From Candidatus Nyctobacter psychrophilus (lineage in GTDB: Bacteria; Vulcanimicrobiota; Vulcanimicrobiia; Vulcanimicrobiales; Vulcanimicrobiaceae): 64,000 bases of DNA. Under the pieces are notes generated by a model. The model saw nothing but the letters and a program-made list of their open reading frames with translations, was not told the origin of the DNA and searched no databases. A program made the translations under genes and the position numbers. Positions 12,741-22,032 of this stretch are shown piece after piece. Within the stretch, counting starts at the first letter, position 1. The number at the start of each line of letters is the position of its first letter. The stretch lies in NCBI GenBank assembly GCA_014305025.1, contig JACRTY010000036.1:1-64000 (forward strand), read 5' to 3'.

Positions 12741-15539
12741 ATGCCACCTCGCCTCGGAACGACGTCTGCGCGAACGATGCTGCCCACCGGCACGGTCACG
12801 TTCGCCTTTTCCGACATCGAAGGAAGCACGCAGCGCTGGGAAGCGCATCCGCTCGAAATGCGAAGCGCGCTGCGCCGCCACGATTCGTTGCTGGCCGAGG
12901 CGATCGAAACGCACGGCGGGTGCGTCTTCAAGACCGTCGGCGATGCATTCTGCGCTGCGTTCGAGCGCCCGAGCAACGCCCTGCTGGCCGCGCTTGATGC
13001 CCAACGCAGGCTCGCGCGCGAAGACTTTGTCCCCGTCGGCGGATTGGGCGTACGCATGGCGCTGCATACCGGGGCGGCCGATGAGCGCGACGGGGATTAT
13101 TTCGGACCGGTCGTCAATCGCGCGGCGCGATTGCTTGCCCTCGGACATGGCGGCCAAGTCCTCGTCTCGGGAGCGTCGGCCGACTTGCTTTGCGACGTGC
13201 TACCGCCGGGCTGCAGCCTCGCGAACCTCGGCGAACACCGGCTCAAGGACCTCAGCCGCCCCGAACGCGTGTACCAGCTGGTCGGTCCCGAACTGCGGCG
13301 GAACTTCCCGGCATTATCTTCGCTTGATGAACTTCCGAACAATCTGCCGTGCCGGCTTACGAGTTTCATCGGCCGCGATGATGTGCTGAGCGAGATTCGA
13401 ACGCTCATGGAGTCGTCGGTTCTCGTGACGCTCGTGGGCGCGGGCGGCGTCGGAAAAACGCGGTGTGCGTTGCAAGCCGGAGCCGACTTGCTCGAGGCGA
13501 TGCCCGACGGGGTTTGGCTCGTCGAGATGGCGGCCTTTGCCGACCCGGCGTTCGTGCAGAGCGCGATCGCGCAAGCTCTTGGACTCGGGGAGTCGACGCG
13601 TCACGTTCCGGACGCGATCGTCACCCATCTCAAGCGCAAACGAGCGCTCCTGGTCCTCGACAACTGCGAGCACGTGATCGGTGAAGTGCGCAGTATCGTC
13701 GCCGCGATCGTCCGCCACTGTCCGGAAGCGCGCATCCTTGCGACCAGCCGCGAGACGTTGAACATTGCCGGCGAGCGCGTGCTGCGGATTCCGTCGCTTA
13801 CCGTTCCCGCTGGGAACCGAGCCTTGACGGCTCATGCGGCGCTTGAATACGGAGCCGTTGCGCTGTTCGCCGAGCGTGCCGGCGCTTCTGGTTCACGCTT
13901 CACGCTGAGCGACGACGACGCACCGTTCGTGGCAGAAATCTGCAGGCGGCTCGATGGCATTCCGCTCGCTCTGGAGCTTGCGGCTGCGAAGGTGAAGGTG
14001 CTCACCCCACGCGGCCTCGCGCGTCGACTCGATGAACGCTTCCGGTTGCTGACGGGCGGTGATCGCGCCGCGCTGCCACGCCAGCAGACCATGTTGGCGC
14101 TGATCGATTGGAGTTACGACCATCTCTCGAGCGTCGAGCAAAACCTCTTTCGTCGCCTGTCGATCTTCGAGCCGAGTTTTTCGCTCGACGTCGCAGGTCA
14201 AGTCTGTGCCGGCGCAACGCTCGATGAGCTAGCGGTGCTCGATCTCCTTTCGTCCCTTGTCGACAAGTCGCTCGTGCAAGCCGAGCCGGTCGGCGGCGAG
14301 ATACGGTACCGCCTCTTGGAATCGACCCGCCAGTATGCGCGCGAGAAGCTGCTTGCTTCCGGCGAAAGCGACGCGCTCGCCCGGGCCCACGCCTCGGCTT
14401 ATGCGCAATTGGCCGAACGAGTTGAGGGCGCTTGGCCGACCAGCGCGGATCGGACCTGGGACGAGCTGGCCGGGCCGGAAGTGGATAACTGGCGAGCAGC
14501 GATGGCGTTTACCCTGAAGGGAGGCGGCGACGTCGTTGTCGGGCAGCGATTGGCCGGAGCGCTGCGCCGCGGGTGGTGGTATTCGGCGGGAGAAAGGCAG
14601 CGCTGGGTGCGGCGCGCGCTCGAGCAGGCCGGCGACGCGACGCCGCCCGGCGTCATGGCCAAGCTCGAACTGGCTGAAGCGACCCTTGCCGTGACGCTCG
14701 GGCAGTACACGTTAGCCCAGTCCGCGGCGGAGCGCGCAGTCTCGCGCTATCGTGAACTCGACGATCGACCTGGGATGGCCGAAGCCGAGCGCTATGCCGG
14801 CCTCGCCCTTCTTTTTCTTGGGCGTCTTGCCGAGGGCGAGGTGCGGTTGAAAGCGGCGCTCGCATGTTTCCGCAAGCTCGGCGCCCTCAAATTGACGGGA
14901 GGAGCGCTACGGGACCTTGCATACGCGCGTGGTTTCGCCGGCGATGTTGCGGGGGCGCGAACGTTTTTCGCCGATGCGTTGACCATTTTCAAAGCGACGG
15001 GCGCCGAACGTGCCGCGGGCAGCGTCGCCGCCGATCTCGCCGAGGTCGCGTTTCGTGACGGCGACGCCGAGACGGCCGTGCGAACCGCCACCGAAGCGCT
15101 TGCAGCGTGGCGCCCCCACGGTGACGCGCGCAGCACGGCGCTGCACCTCAACAACTTGGCCGCGTATTTGGTTGCACTCGGACGCTATGACGAAGCGCGC
15201 GCTAACGCCCGCGAAGCGCTTGCGGTGTCTCGCAGCGCCGGACACGAGGTGCACGTCGCGTTCGTCTTGCAACATCTGGCGGCCGTGGCCGCGCTGCGGG
15301 ATGACCGCCCGGCGGAAAGCGCCCGAAGCGGCCTTTCATGCGCCGCGTCGCTGCTCGGCTACGTCGACGCCCGCTTGGCGGCGCTGGAAGCCCTGCGCGA
15401 GTACACCGAACAGCAAGAGTACGATCGAGTCGGGCGCGCTCTGGCGAGCGCATTGGGGTCCAGAGAGCAGGTGCAACTGATGGATCAGGGCCGGGAATGG
15501 AGCGAGGAGCAGGCGATCTCAGCCGCGCTTGCTCTCTGA
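12741..15539 (+). CDS. class III adenylate/guanylate cyclase - NB-ARC ATPase - TPR regulator
   Basis: The protein has 932 residues. Residues about 15-180 are a class III nucleotide cyclase domain with both metal-binding aspartates (FSDIEGST and KTVGDAF) and the GDYFGPVVNRAARL block. An NB-ARC/AAA-type ATPase follows, with Walker A GAGGVGKTR and Walker B LLVLDNCEH, then a winged-helix region. The C-terminal 350 residues are Ala-rich helical repeats of TPR type. Large regulators of this build are common in actinobacteria and soil phyla; most have no known signal. A second ATG at 12777 starts just before the cyclase domain and is an alternative. No LuxR-type HTH is seen at the C-terminus, so the output is probably cyclic nucleotide or protein contacts. 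Confidence 0.88.
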   Translation: MPPRLGTTSARTMLPTGTVTFAFSDIEGSTQRWEAHPLEMRSALRRHDSLLAEAIETHGGCVFKTVGDAFCAAFERPSNALLAALDAQRRLAREDFVPVGGLGVRMALHTGAADERDGDYFGPVVNRAARLLALGHGGQVLVSGASADLLCDVLPPGCSLANLGEHRLKDLSRPERVYQLVGPELRRNFPALSSLDELPNNLPCRLTSFIGRDDVLSEIRTLMESSVLVTLVGAGGVGKTRCALQAGADLLEAMPDGVWLVEMAAFADPAFVQSAIAQALGLGESTRHVPDAIVTHLKRKRALLVLDNCEHVIGEVRSIVAAIVRHCPEARILATSRETLNIAGERVLRIPSLTVPAGNRALTAHAALEYGAVALFAERAGASGSRFTLSDDDAPFVAEICRRLDGIPLALELAAAKVKVLTPRGLARRLDERFRLLTGGDRAALPRQQTMLALIDWSYDHLSSVEQNLFRRLSIFEPSFSLDVAGQVCAGATLDELAVLDLLSSLVDKSLVQAEPVGGEIRYRLLESTRQYAREKLLASGESDALARAHASAYAQLAERVEGAWPTSADRTWDELAGPEVDNWRAAMAFTLKGGGDVVVGQRLAGALRRGWWYSAGERQRWVRRALEQAGDATPPGVMAKLELAEATLAVTLGQYTLAQSAAERAVSRYRELDDRPGMAEAERYAGLALLFLGRLAEGEVRLKAALACFRKLGALKLTGGALRDLAYARGFAGDVAGARTFFADALTIFKATGAERAAGSVAADLAEVAFRDGDAETAVRTATEALAAWRPHGDARSTALHLNNLAAYLVALGRYDEARANAREALAVSRSAGHEVHVAFVLQHLAAVAALRDDRPAESARSGLSCAASLLGYVDARLAALEALREYTEQQEYDRVGRALASALGSREQVQLMDQGREWSEEQAISAALAL

Positions 15540-15602
15540 CGCCGGCAACCGGCGCGGTCCAGAGCAACCACGCGCAATCGGCCGTGGTCAGCAATTCCGT
15601 CA

Positions 15603-16570
15603 TGGCCCGCGCCGCCGTCCCGATAGCGATCTATTATGAGCATCCTGGATGGTTCCAGGAGTTGTTCGCGGCGCTCGAACGGCATGGACTGCCGTATCGC
15701 AAGATCTTCGTGCCCGACCATGTGCTCGATCCCGCCGCCCCTTTTGAAGACGGTGCCTTGGTTTTCAACCGCATGAGCGCTTCGGCATACACGCGCGGTC
15801 ACGGTGATGCGCTTGCGTATGCGCAAGACGTTCTGACGGCTCTGGAGTTACGAGGCGTTTCGGTCATCAACGGAACGCGCGCGTATTCGTTCGAGATCTC
15901 GAAAGCGAAGCAACTGGCACTCTTGGGATCGCTTGGGCTGTCTTTTCCGAAATCGCGCGTTCTTCACCGCGCCGATCAGGTAGCGACAGCCGCGCGCGAA
16001 CTGACGTTTCCGCTCGTATTCAAACCGAATATCGGCGGTCGCGGAACCGGCATCGTGCGCTTCGACGATGATCGAACGTTGCACGAAGCAGCCCGTTCCG
16101 GGACGCTCGACTTCGGACCCGACTCGGTGGCACTGTTGCAGGAGTACGTGCCGAAGCGGGACGACAAGATCACGCGTGTGGAGATACTCGGCGCCCAATA
16201 CCTGTACGCGATCGACGTGAGAACGAGCGGCGAGACCTTCGACCTGTGTCCGGCCGACGTCTGCACCCTGCCGGCTGCTGCGGGCAACGGCGCTTCCGAC
16301 GCGCGCGTCCCCGTGGTCACGGCGACGAAAGCCCAGCCGCCCGCCGAAGCGATCAGCGATGTCGAGCGCATTTGCGCGGCGGCGGGCATCGAAGTCGGCG
16401 GCGTCGAGTTTCTGGTCGACGATCGCGATGGCCGGCGCCTGTACTACGACATCAACGCACTCTCGAACTTCGTCGCGCATCCGGTGGAAACGATCGGCTT
16501 CGATCCTTGGGATCGGCTCGTCGACTGGCTCGAAAGTAAGGTTCGCGCCGGCAAGGAATCACACGCGTGA
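15603..16570 (+). CDS. ATP-grasp carboxylate-amine ligase-like protein (RimK/LysX type)
   Basis: The 322-aa protein starts at ATG 15603; the open frame upstream reads through the cyclase gene end and is not coding. The central part has ATP-grasp features: FPLVFKPNIGGRGTGIVRF as the glycine-rich nucleotide loop, LLQEYVP as the adenine-contacting segment, and DINALSNF near the end as the Mg-binding Asp/Asn. RimK/LysX relatives join an amino group to a carboxylate using ATP. The substrate is unknown. It overlaps the flavin monooxygenase by one base (TGATG), which implies the two work together, possibly in making or modifying a small peptide-like or amino-acid compound. Confidence 0.8.
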
Positions 16571-17646
16571 TGCGGTTCGGATATTGGATGCCCGTCTTCG
16601 GCGGTTGGCTACGCAACGTCGAAGATGAACGGATGAGCGCCACGTGGGACTACGTCTCGCGCTTGGCGCGCCGCAGCGAGCAGATCGGCTACGATCTCTC
16701 GCTGGTTGCCGAACTGAACATGAACGATATCAAGGGGACTGGGGCGCCGTCACTTGACGCCTGGTCAACCGCCGCCGCCCTGACCGCGGTTACGGAGAAG
16801 CTGGAATTGATGGTGGCGGTGCGGCCGACGTTCCATCTGCCCGCGCTGTTGGCCAAAGCGGCGGCCAACATCGATCACATCGGCGGCGGGAACCGGCTGT
16901 CGCTCAACGTCGTCTCATCGTGGTGGAAAGACGAAGCAACGATGTACGGAGTGGGTTTCGATCAGCACGACGATCGGTATGCGCGGACCGCCGAATGGCT
17001 TGACGTCGTCGCCGGCGTCTGGTCGCAGCCAAACTTTTCGTACGCCGGCACGTATTATAGCGTTGAGCGCACGGCCCTCGTGCCGAAGCCGCTGACCAAG
17101 CTGCGGCCGCCCATCTATGCGGGCGGAGAGTCTGAAACGGCGAAGGAGCTGATCGCAAGGAAGTGCGACGCGTACGTCATGCACGGCGATGCTCCGGAGC
17201 GCGTCGGCGAAAAGATTGCAGATATGCGGATGCGCCGAGAGCGCTTGGGATTGGGACCGATGCAGTTCGGCGTCGCCGGGTTCACGATCGTGCGCGATAC
17301 GCACGAAGAGGCGCAACGCGAAGTTGCGCGCATCACCGACGTGCGCGCGAGCGCGGCCGGCTTCGCAAACTTTCAGCAGTGGCTCTCCGGCACGCAACTC
17401 GACACCACGCTTGCGACGCAGGAATATAGCGTGTCGAATCGCGGCTTACGCAGCGGCCTGGTCGGCACGCCCGACGCCGTCGCCGGACGCGTGGCAGCGT
17501 TCGAGAAGGTCGGCGTGGACCTCTTACTGCTGCAATGCAGCCCGCAACTCGAAGAGATGGAACGGTTCGCCGAAGCGGTCATTACGCCGATGCGGGGGCG
17601 CCCCAGCGGCCGCTTAAGTCAAACCGTCGCTGATTCGGGACGGTAG
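16570..17646 (+). CDS. LLM-class FMNH2-dependent monooxygenase (SsuD/SfnG-like)
   Basis: This 358-aa bacterial-luciferase-fold protein resembles alkanesulfonate or dimethylsulfone monooxygenases: FGYWMPVFGGWLRN at the start, then LELMVAVRPTFHLPALLAK, RLSLNVVSSWW, and PPIYAGGESETAKELIA. Such enzymes oxidise small organosulfur or related compounds using reduced FMN from a partner reductase; no reductase gene is visible here. The ATG at 16570 shares its A with the ATP-grasp stop codon; a GTG three bases earlier is equally possible. The 3-prime end converges with and overlaps the VOC gene by 28 bases. The pairing with an ATP-grasp enzyme is unusual for a desulfonation pathway. Confidence 0.85.
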   Translation: MRFGYWMPVFGGWLRNVEDERMSATWDYVSRLARRSEQIGYDLSLVAELNMNDIKGTGAPSLDAWSTAAALTAVTEKLELMVAVRPTFHLPALLAKAAANIDHIGGGNRLSLNVVSSWWKDEATMYGVGFDQHDDRYARTAEWLDVVAGVWSQPNFSYAGTYYSVERTALVPKPLTKLRPPIYAGGESETAKELIARKCDAYVMHGDAPERVGEKIADMRMRRERLGLGPMQFGVAGFTIVRDTHEEAQREVARITDVRASAAGFANFQQWLSGTQLDTTLATQEYSVSNRGLRSGLVGTPDAVAGRVAAFEKVGVDLLLLQCSPQLEEMERFAEAVITPMRGRPSGRLSQTVADSGR

Positions 17647-18053
17647 CTGCCGAAGCTCCACAGGTAGCCTTCGGGGTCCTGGGCGCCGTAGTTCCGGCCA
17701 CCATAGTCGGGGCTTTCCGGCTCCCGGATGATCGTCGCTCCCGCGGCGCGCGCTCGCTCGCAATGCGCATCGACGTCTTCGTCGCTTTCGAGCACGATGT
17801 ACGTGCCCCCGGTCGCCGCGCCAACTTGGCGCGGCGTGCGGACCGGCCATGACATGTCGTCGCTCGCCGACCCGAGCATGATGAAGTTCGAGCCGAGGGC
17901 CAGTTGCGCGTGAACGATTCGTCCGCTCGGGCCGGCATACACGGCATGCTTTTCGAATCCGAACGCCCTGGACAGGAACTCAATTGCGCCCGGGGCGTCC
18001 TCATAGCGGAAGCTGGGGATGATCGCCCGCGCGGTAAACGTTCGCGTATTCAT
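17619..18053 (-). CDS. VOC-family (glyoxalase/PhnB-like) protein
   Basis: The 144-aa protein has the two beta-alpha-beta-beta-beta units of the vicinal-oxygen-chelate fold: IIPSFRYEDAPGAIEFLSRAFGFE starts the first, and DAHCERARAAGATI then DPEGYLWSFGSY end the second. PhnB-like members bind a small molecule or divalent metal; function here is unknown. I prefer the ATG at 18053 over the one at 18062. It converges with the monooxygenase gene. A degraded second copy of its middle part is found at 21930-22020, beyond the phosphorelay genes. Confidence 0.85.
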   Translation of the reverse strand: MNTRTFTARAIIPSFRYEDAPGAIEFLSRAFGFEKHAVYAGPSGRIVHAQLALGSNFIMLGSASDDMSWPVRTPRQVGAATGGTYIVLESDEDVDAHCERARAAGATIIREPESPDYGGRNYGAQDPEGYLWSFGSYRPESATV

Positions 18054-18186
18054 GCGTCGCATTATAGACCTGAGTCGGGAGCGATACTAGGTCCCGCTGC
18101 GCTGAAGACCATAGCTTTCGGCCGCCTGAATTGTTAGGTGCGACACAGGCGCAGCGACCGTACGCCGTTCCACCTGTGACGTCAAG

Positions 18187-20988
18187 GTGAGGCGGCCGGC
18201 AACCGCTTCGCCGATGAAACGGTATGGATCACACGCCGTGCGATTTGCGATGAACCTTCGGATCCGCGAGAAGCTCATGATCCTGATCACAGTGCCGCTG
18301 ACGGTGCTGGGGATCTTTATCGCGACGGCGGGGTGGATCCAAATCCAAACACGCTCTACCACGGTAGAGGGGGATCACTGGAATCAGTCGTTGGCCGCGT
18401 ACAGCGGCCTATTGACGACGCTCTGCGATGCCGAGACGGGCATGCGCGGTTACGTCATCGCCGGCGTTCCGCGATTCAAGATGCCGTACCTAAGGGCCGC
18501 CGTGAGCCTGGAGCCGGAGCTGGCGCGTCTCGGAACGCTGTCGCACGCTGATAACGCCGAGCGCGTTAAGGTCTCGGCGCTCAGCGCACTAGCTCGCAAC
18601 GCGTTTAAAATAGATGAGGCTACCGTGGCGCTCGTGGACCGCGGACAGCGCCTCAGGGCGGCCCGCGCCGTCGCGGGCGGGACCGGTAAGCTTGCGATGG
18701 ATCGCTTCCGTGTCGCCGTTTCCAACGCCGAACGTGAAGCGATCACGCGGCGGGCAGAGGCCTCCGCCCAACTGAACGAGCTGTGGCGCCGTACCTTCGC
18801 GCTCATCGCCATTGCGGCATTGGTGGCGCTCGCCGTCACCATCGCGCTCTATGTGACGATCACGCGCAGCATTGCCGAACGGCTGCGCCGGGTGGGCGAA
18901 GACGCGCTGGCTATTTCACATGGCGTCGTTCCGGCGTCCGCGCCGTCCGGCAAGGATGAGATCTCGGAACTCAGCCGATCGTTACACGAGATCATTAAAC
19001 ATGGGCGTGAACGCGAAGCGTCTTTGAGCCAATACAAACTGCTTTCAGATCAGGCGCAGGACATCATACTGTGGCTCGGCCCGAACAATGAAATCGTTGA
19101 GACCAACAAGGCCGCTTTGGAAGCCTACGGGTATTCGCGTGCCCAAATCCTATCGCTACCGGTGAGTGCACTGCGTACGCCCGAAACGCGCGAAGCCATT
19201 CCGGCACAGCTGGACCACGCTCGCGAACACGGAACGGCGTTTTATGAAACGACGCACCTACGTAAAAACGGCGATGAGTTTCCCGCCGAAGTGTCGCTCA
19301 GTTCCACGATCGTTGACGGCAAGCCCATGGTGCTCGAAATCGTCCGCGATATCAGCGAACGTAAGCGTGCCGAGGCCGCCGCCGCAGCATGTGAAGAAGT
19401 GGTTGAAATTTCGCGGCTAAAATCAGAGTTCGTGGCAACGATGAGCCACGAGATTCGCACTCCAATGAACGCGGTCATCGGCATGGCGGAGCTGCTGATC
19501 GATACGGAACTGACAAGTGAGCAGCGGCAGCATACCGAGATCATTCGCGACTCCAGTTTGGCATTGCTCGGCATCATCGATAACATTCTCGACTTTTCGA
19601 AGATCGAAGCGGGCCAAATGGAGCTCGAACTGCGGGAAACCAATGTCGTCGATCTCGTTGAGTCTGTGGCCGCCGTGTTGGCGGAACAAGCGCATCGGAA
19701 GAACATCTCGCTGATGACGTACGTCGCCCCGCAGGTCCCTGCCGTGGTCGTCAGCGACCAAATGCGAATTCGCCAGGTCCTTGTCAACCTGATCGGCAAC
19801 GCCGTGAAATTCACCGAAGCCGGCGGAGTCGTCGTGTCGGTGAGTCATTGCAAGGACGACGGTCGTTCCTCGGTGCTTCGGTTTGCCGTCGAGGATACTG
19901 GCGTAGGGTTCGACGCCGCTACGGCGGAGAAGATTTTCGAGCCGTTTCGGCAAGCCGACGGTTCGACGACCCGCAAGTACGGCGGTACGGGACTGGGACT
20001 GTCGATCTGTCGTCAATTGGTCGATCTCATGGGTGGAAAGCTGACCGTCGACAGCATGCCGGGCGTCGGTTCCAAGTTCGCATTTACGTTGAAACTGCTG
20101 CGCGCGCGCATCAGCGTCACGCCGCACATGTTCTCGCTTCCCGGAACGCGTGTGCTGATCGTCGATAACGATGAGAATGCACAGCGGATTCTGAGCAGCT
20201 ATGTGCGCCGATGGAACGTCGACTGTGAAGTTGCGACCAACGGTGAAGAGGCGCTTTTGACGCTACGCCGGAGCGCGGAAGCCGGCATTCCGTTCGACGT
20301 CGCAATCATCGACTACAAAATGCCGCAGGGTAACGGCTTCGAACTCGCCGCTCTCATCAAAGCGAATCGTTTGATCGCAAGCACGGCCCTCGTTATGATC
20401 ACCGCCTTCGGTTGCAGTAAGCAAGGACACGCTGCGATTACGGCCGGTTTCTCACGTTATTTCACGAAGCCGATTCGGCAAGCCCATCTCTTTGATTGCA
20501 TCGTTGAGGCGACCGGGGCCTCAGAGAAGATCGTCTCCAAGCCGGTGAAGACCCGCAAGACCAAGCAGCAGCTCGATAACGCTCATGTGCCCAGCGGCTC
20601 GGAACGCATTCTTCTCGTTGAAGACGAGCCGGTGAATCAACTGTTGGCTCAGCAGCAGCTCAGGAAACTTGGATTCGCGACATGCGCGGTATCAAACGGC
20701 GAAGAGGCCGTTATCGCGATGTCGCGGGGGCGCTACGACCTTGTGCTGATGGACTGCCAGATGCCCGTCATCGACGGCTTCGCGGCAGCGCGAGCCATTA
20801 GGCGCCGGGAAGCCAAGACCGGCGGCCACATACCGATCATCGCCATGACGGCGAACGCCCGACGCGAAGATCGCGACGAATGCATCGCCGCCGGGATGGA
20901 CGATTATCTTGCCAAACCGGTCCAAATGGAGCACCTGCGGGCGATGCTCGCCAAGCGCCTTCCGGAGACGGCCCTTGCTGCCCGCTGA
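18187..20988 (+). CDS. hybrid sensor histidine kinase (CHASE3-HAMP-PAS-HisKA-HATPase-REC-REC)
   Basis: The protein has 933 residues. A first membrane helix (about 30-50) precedes a periplasmic CHASE3 domain (DAETGMRGYVIAG), a second helix (about 200-225) and HAMP. A PAS domain follows (about 285-395, ending DISERKRAEAAA). The phosphoacceptor His is H421 in MSHEIRTPMN; the ATPase has NLIGNAVKF, DTGVGF and GGTGLGLSICRQL. Two receiver domains carry D709 (IIDYKMP) and D856 (LMDCQMP). CHASE3 senses an unknown extracytoplasmic cue. Together with the next two genes it forms a His-Asp-His-Asp relay. The start is uncertain: GTG 18187, ATG 18214 and ATG 18250 are all in frame and none has a strong Shine-Dalgarno. 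Confidence 0.92.
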   Translation: MRRPATASPMKRYGSHAVRFAMNLRIREKLMILITVPLTVLGIFIATAGWIQIQTRSTTVEGDHWNQSLAAYSGLLTTLCDAETGMRGYVIAGVPRFKMPYLRAAVSLEPELARLGTLSHADNAERVKVSALSALARNAFKIDEATVALVDRGQRLRAARAVAGGTGKLAMDRFRVAVSNAEREAITRRAEASAQLNELWRRTFALIAIAALVALAVTIALYVTITRSIAERLRRVGEDALAISHGVVPASAPSGKDEISELSRSLHEIIKHGREREASLSQYKLLSDQAQDIILWLGPNNEIVETNKAALEAYGYSRAQILSLPVSALRTPETREAIPAQLDHAREHGTAFYETTHLRKNGDEFPAEVSLSSTIVDGKPMVLEIVRDISERKRAEAAAAACEEVVEISRLKSEFVATMSHEIRTPMNAVIGMAELLIDTELTSEQRQHTEIIRDSSLALLGIIDNILDFSKIEAGQMELELRETNVVDLVESVAAVLAEQAHRKNISLMTYVAPQVPAVVVSDQMRIRQVLVNLIGNAVKFTEAGGVVVSVSHCKDDGRSSVLRFAVEDTGVGFDAATAEKIFEPFRQADGSTTRKYGGTGLGLSICRQLVDLMGGKLTVDSMPGVGSKFAFTLKLLRARISVTPHMFSLPGTRVLIVDNDENAQRILSSYVRRWNVDCEVATNGEEALLTLRRSAEAGIPFDVAIIDYKMPQGNGFELAALIKANRLIASTALVMITAFGCSKQGHAAITAGFSRYFTKPIRQAHLFDCIVEATGASEKIVSKPVKTRKTKQQLDNAHVPSGSERILLVEDEPVNQLLAQQQLRKLGFATCAVSNGEEAVIAMSRGRYDLVLMDCQMPVIDGFAAARAIRRREAKTGGHIPIIAMTANARREDRDECIAAGMDDYLAKPVQMEHLRAMLAKRLPETALAAR

Positions 20989-21343
20989 GTCAGGCTGCAC
21001 GGCGCTCGCGGCGATCTTAGAGGTTTTTGACGGCGACCGAGCGGCCGTCGATGAACTGCTGGCCGCGGCTTTGCATACGTTCGGCGAGAGCTTAGATCGC
21101 ATCGAACTCGCAAGCGGCGAGACGGATCGAGATGCGATCGCCCAAAGCGCGCATCGTTTGAAGGGTGCCGCCGCGACGGTCGGCGGCACGCGCGTGGCGG
21201 CCGTCAGTTCGTTAATCGAACGAGCGGCTCGCGAAGGACAGCCCATCGCGCCATCTCTGCTTATCGAGTGCCGTGAAGCAGTAACCGCACTCAACTCGGA
21301 AATCCACGGCTTCCTTAGCACCGCATCCGCCGGAAATGGATGA
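20975..21343 (+). CDS. Hpt-domain phosphotransfer protein
   Basis: This 122-aa helical protein has the Hpt signature AHRLKGAAATVGG, with H60 as the likely phosphorylated residue. It would carry phosphate from the receiver domain of the upstream hybrid kinase to the downstream response regulator. No ATG fits; TTG at 20975, 14 bases inside the kinase gene, gives a start just before the Hpt fold (LPAESGCTALAAILEVFDG). The stop overlaps the next gene. Both junctions imply translational coupling. Confidence 0.8.
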   Translation: MLPAESGCTALAAILEVFDGDRAAVDELLAAALHTFGESLDRIELASGETDRDAIAQSAHRLKGAAATVGGTRVAAVSSLIERAAREGQPIAPSLLIECREAVTALNSEIHGFLSTASAGNG

Positions 21344-21368
21344 ACACGCTGAATGGATGAACACGCTG
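21335..21368. repeat. 17-bp perfect tandem duplication at the Hpt/regulator junction
   Basis: AATGGATGAACACGCTG occurs twice without a gap (21335-21351 and 21352-21368). It covers the Hpt stop codon and the start region of the response regulator and duplicates an ATG. The length is not a multiple of three, so the two copies put different codons in frame. Confidence 0.9.
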
Positions 21369-21929
21369 ATGAACCTTGAGAACGACTCAACCTTAGAAGC
21401 TCCGTTGGGGCGGACGATCGTTGTGGCCGAAGACGACGCTGCGACGCGGATGTTGCTGTGCCGGATTCTCAGGCGCGAGAATTATCGCGTGATCGGTGTT
21501 GAAAACGGCCGTCTGGCATGTGATGCCGTGCGCCGAGAGCAACCTGACTTGATCTTACTCGACTGGGTGATGCCGGTCATGGACGGACGCGCCGCCCTCG
21601 CAGAACTCAAAGCGGACGCGGCCACCCGCAGCATTCCGATCATGATGTTGAGCAGTCACGGCGAGATCGACGAAAAAGTCCTCGCGCTGACGTCCGGCGT
21701 TCAAGACTTCATCACGAAGCCCGTCGACGCGCGCGAACTCGTTGCCCGCATCGAGCAACAAGTCAACTGGCGCAAACTCGTCGCCGTCGATGTGGAAGCG
21801 GAGGCAAATAGCGAACGCCTAAGCCGCTATAGCGGCGCGAAAGTGAACTCCAATTTGCAGAAGAAGGGCTTTCCGGAGGAAGCTTCATACATCGAGCGCT
21901 TTTACGGCACGACCAAAAAGCGCTGGTAA
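21336..21929 (+). CDS. single-receiver response regulator
   Basis: The 197-aa protein has one receiver domain: acidic pair in VVAEDDAATRM, phosphoacceptor D76 in LILLDWVMPVMDG, and the conserved Lys in FITKPVDARE. The last 60 residues (rich in charged residues, ending GTTKKRW) match no DNA-binding or enzymatic output domain, so it may act through protein contact. In-frame ATGs at 21357 and 21369 are alternative starts created or preserved by the tandem duplication. It completes the relay with the hybrid kinase and Hpt protein. Confidence 0.88.
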   Translation: MDEHAEWMNTLMNLENDSTLEAPLGRTIVVAEDDAATRMLLCRILRRENYRVIGVENGRLACDAVRREQPDLILLDWVMPVMDGRAALAELKADAATRSIPIMMLSSHGEIDEKVLALTSGVQDFITKPVDARELVARIEQQVNWRKLVAVDVEAEANSERLSRYSGAKVNSNLQKKGFPEEASYIERFYGTTKKRW

Positions 21930-22020
21930 TTCACGGTGCGCGCCGCCCGTCGCCCCTTCAAGTTGGCGTGGCGTGTGAACCGGCCATGTCATGTCTTCGC
22001 TCATAGAGCCGCCGGCCCCG
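21930..22020 (-). pseudogene. remnant of a second VOC-family gene
   Basis: Read on the minus strand, this segment translates as GSMSEDMTWPVHTPRQLEG followed by ATGG, matching GSASDDMSWPVRTPRQVGA in the intact VOC gene at 17619-18053. Over about 44 bases the two copies differ at about 6 positions. Nothing recognisable remains on either side. The intact gene and this stub, both on the minus strand, bracket the three phosphorelay genes. Confidence 0.75.
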
Positions 22021-22032
22021 GGGTAGCTCCCG

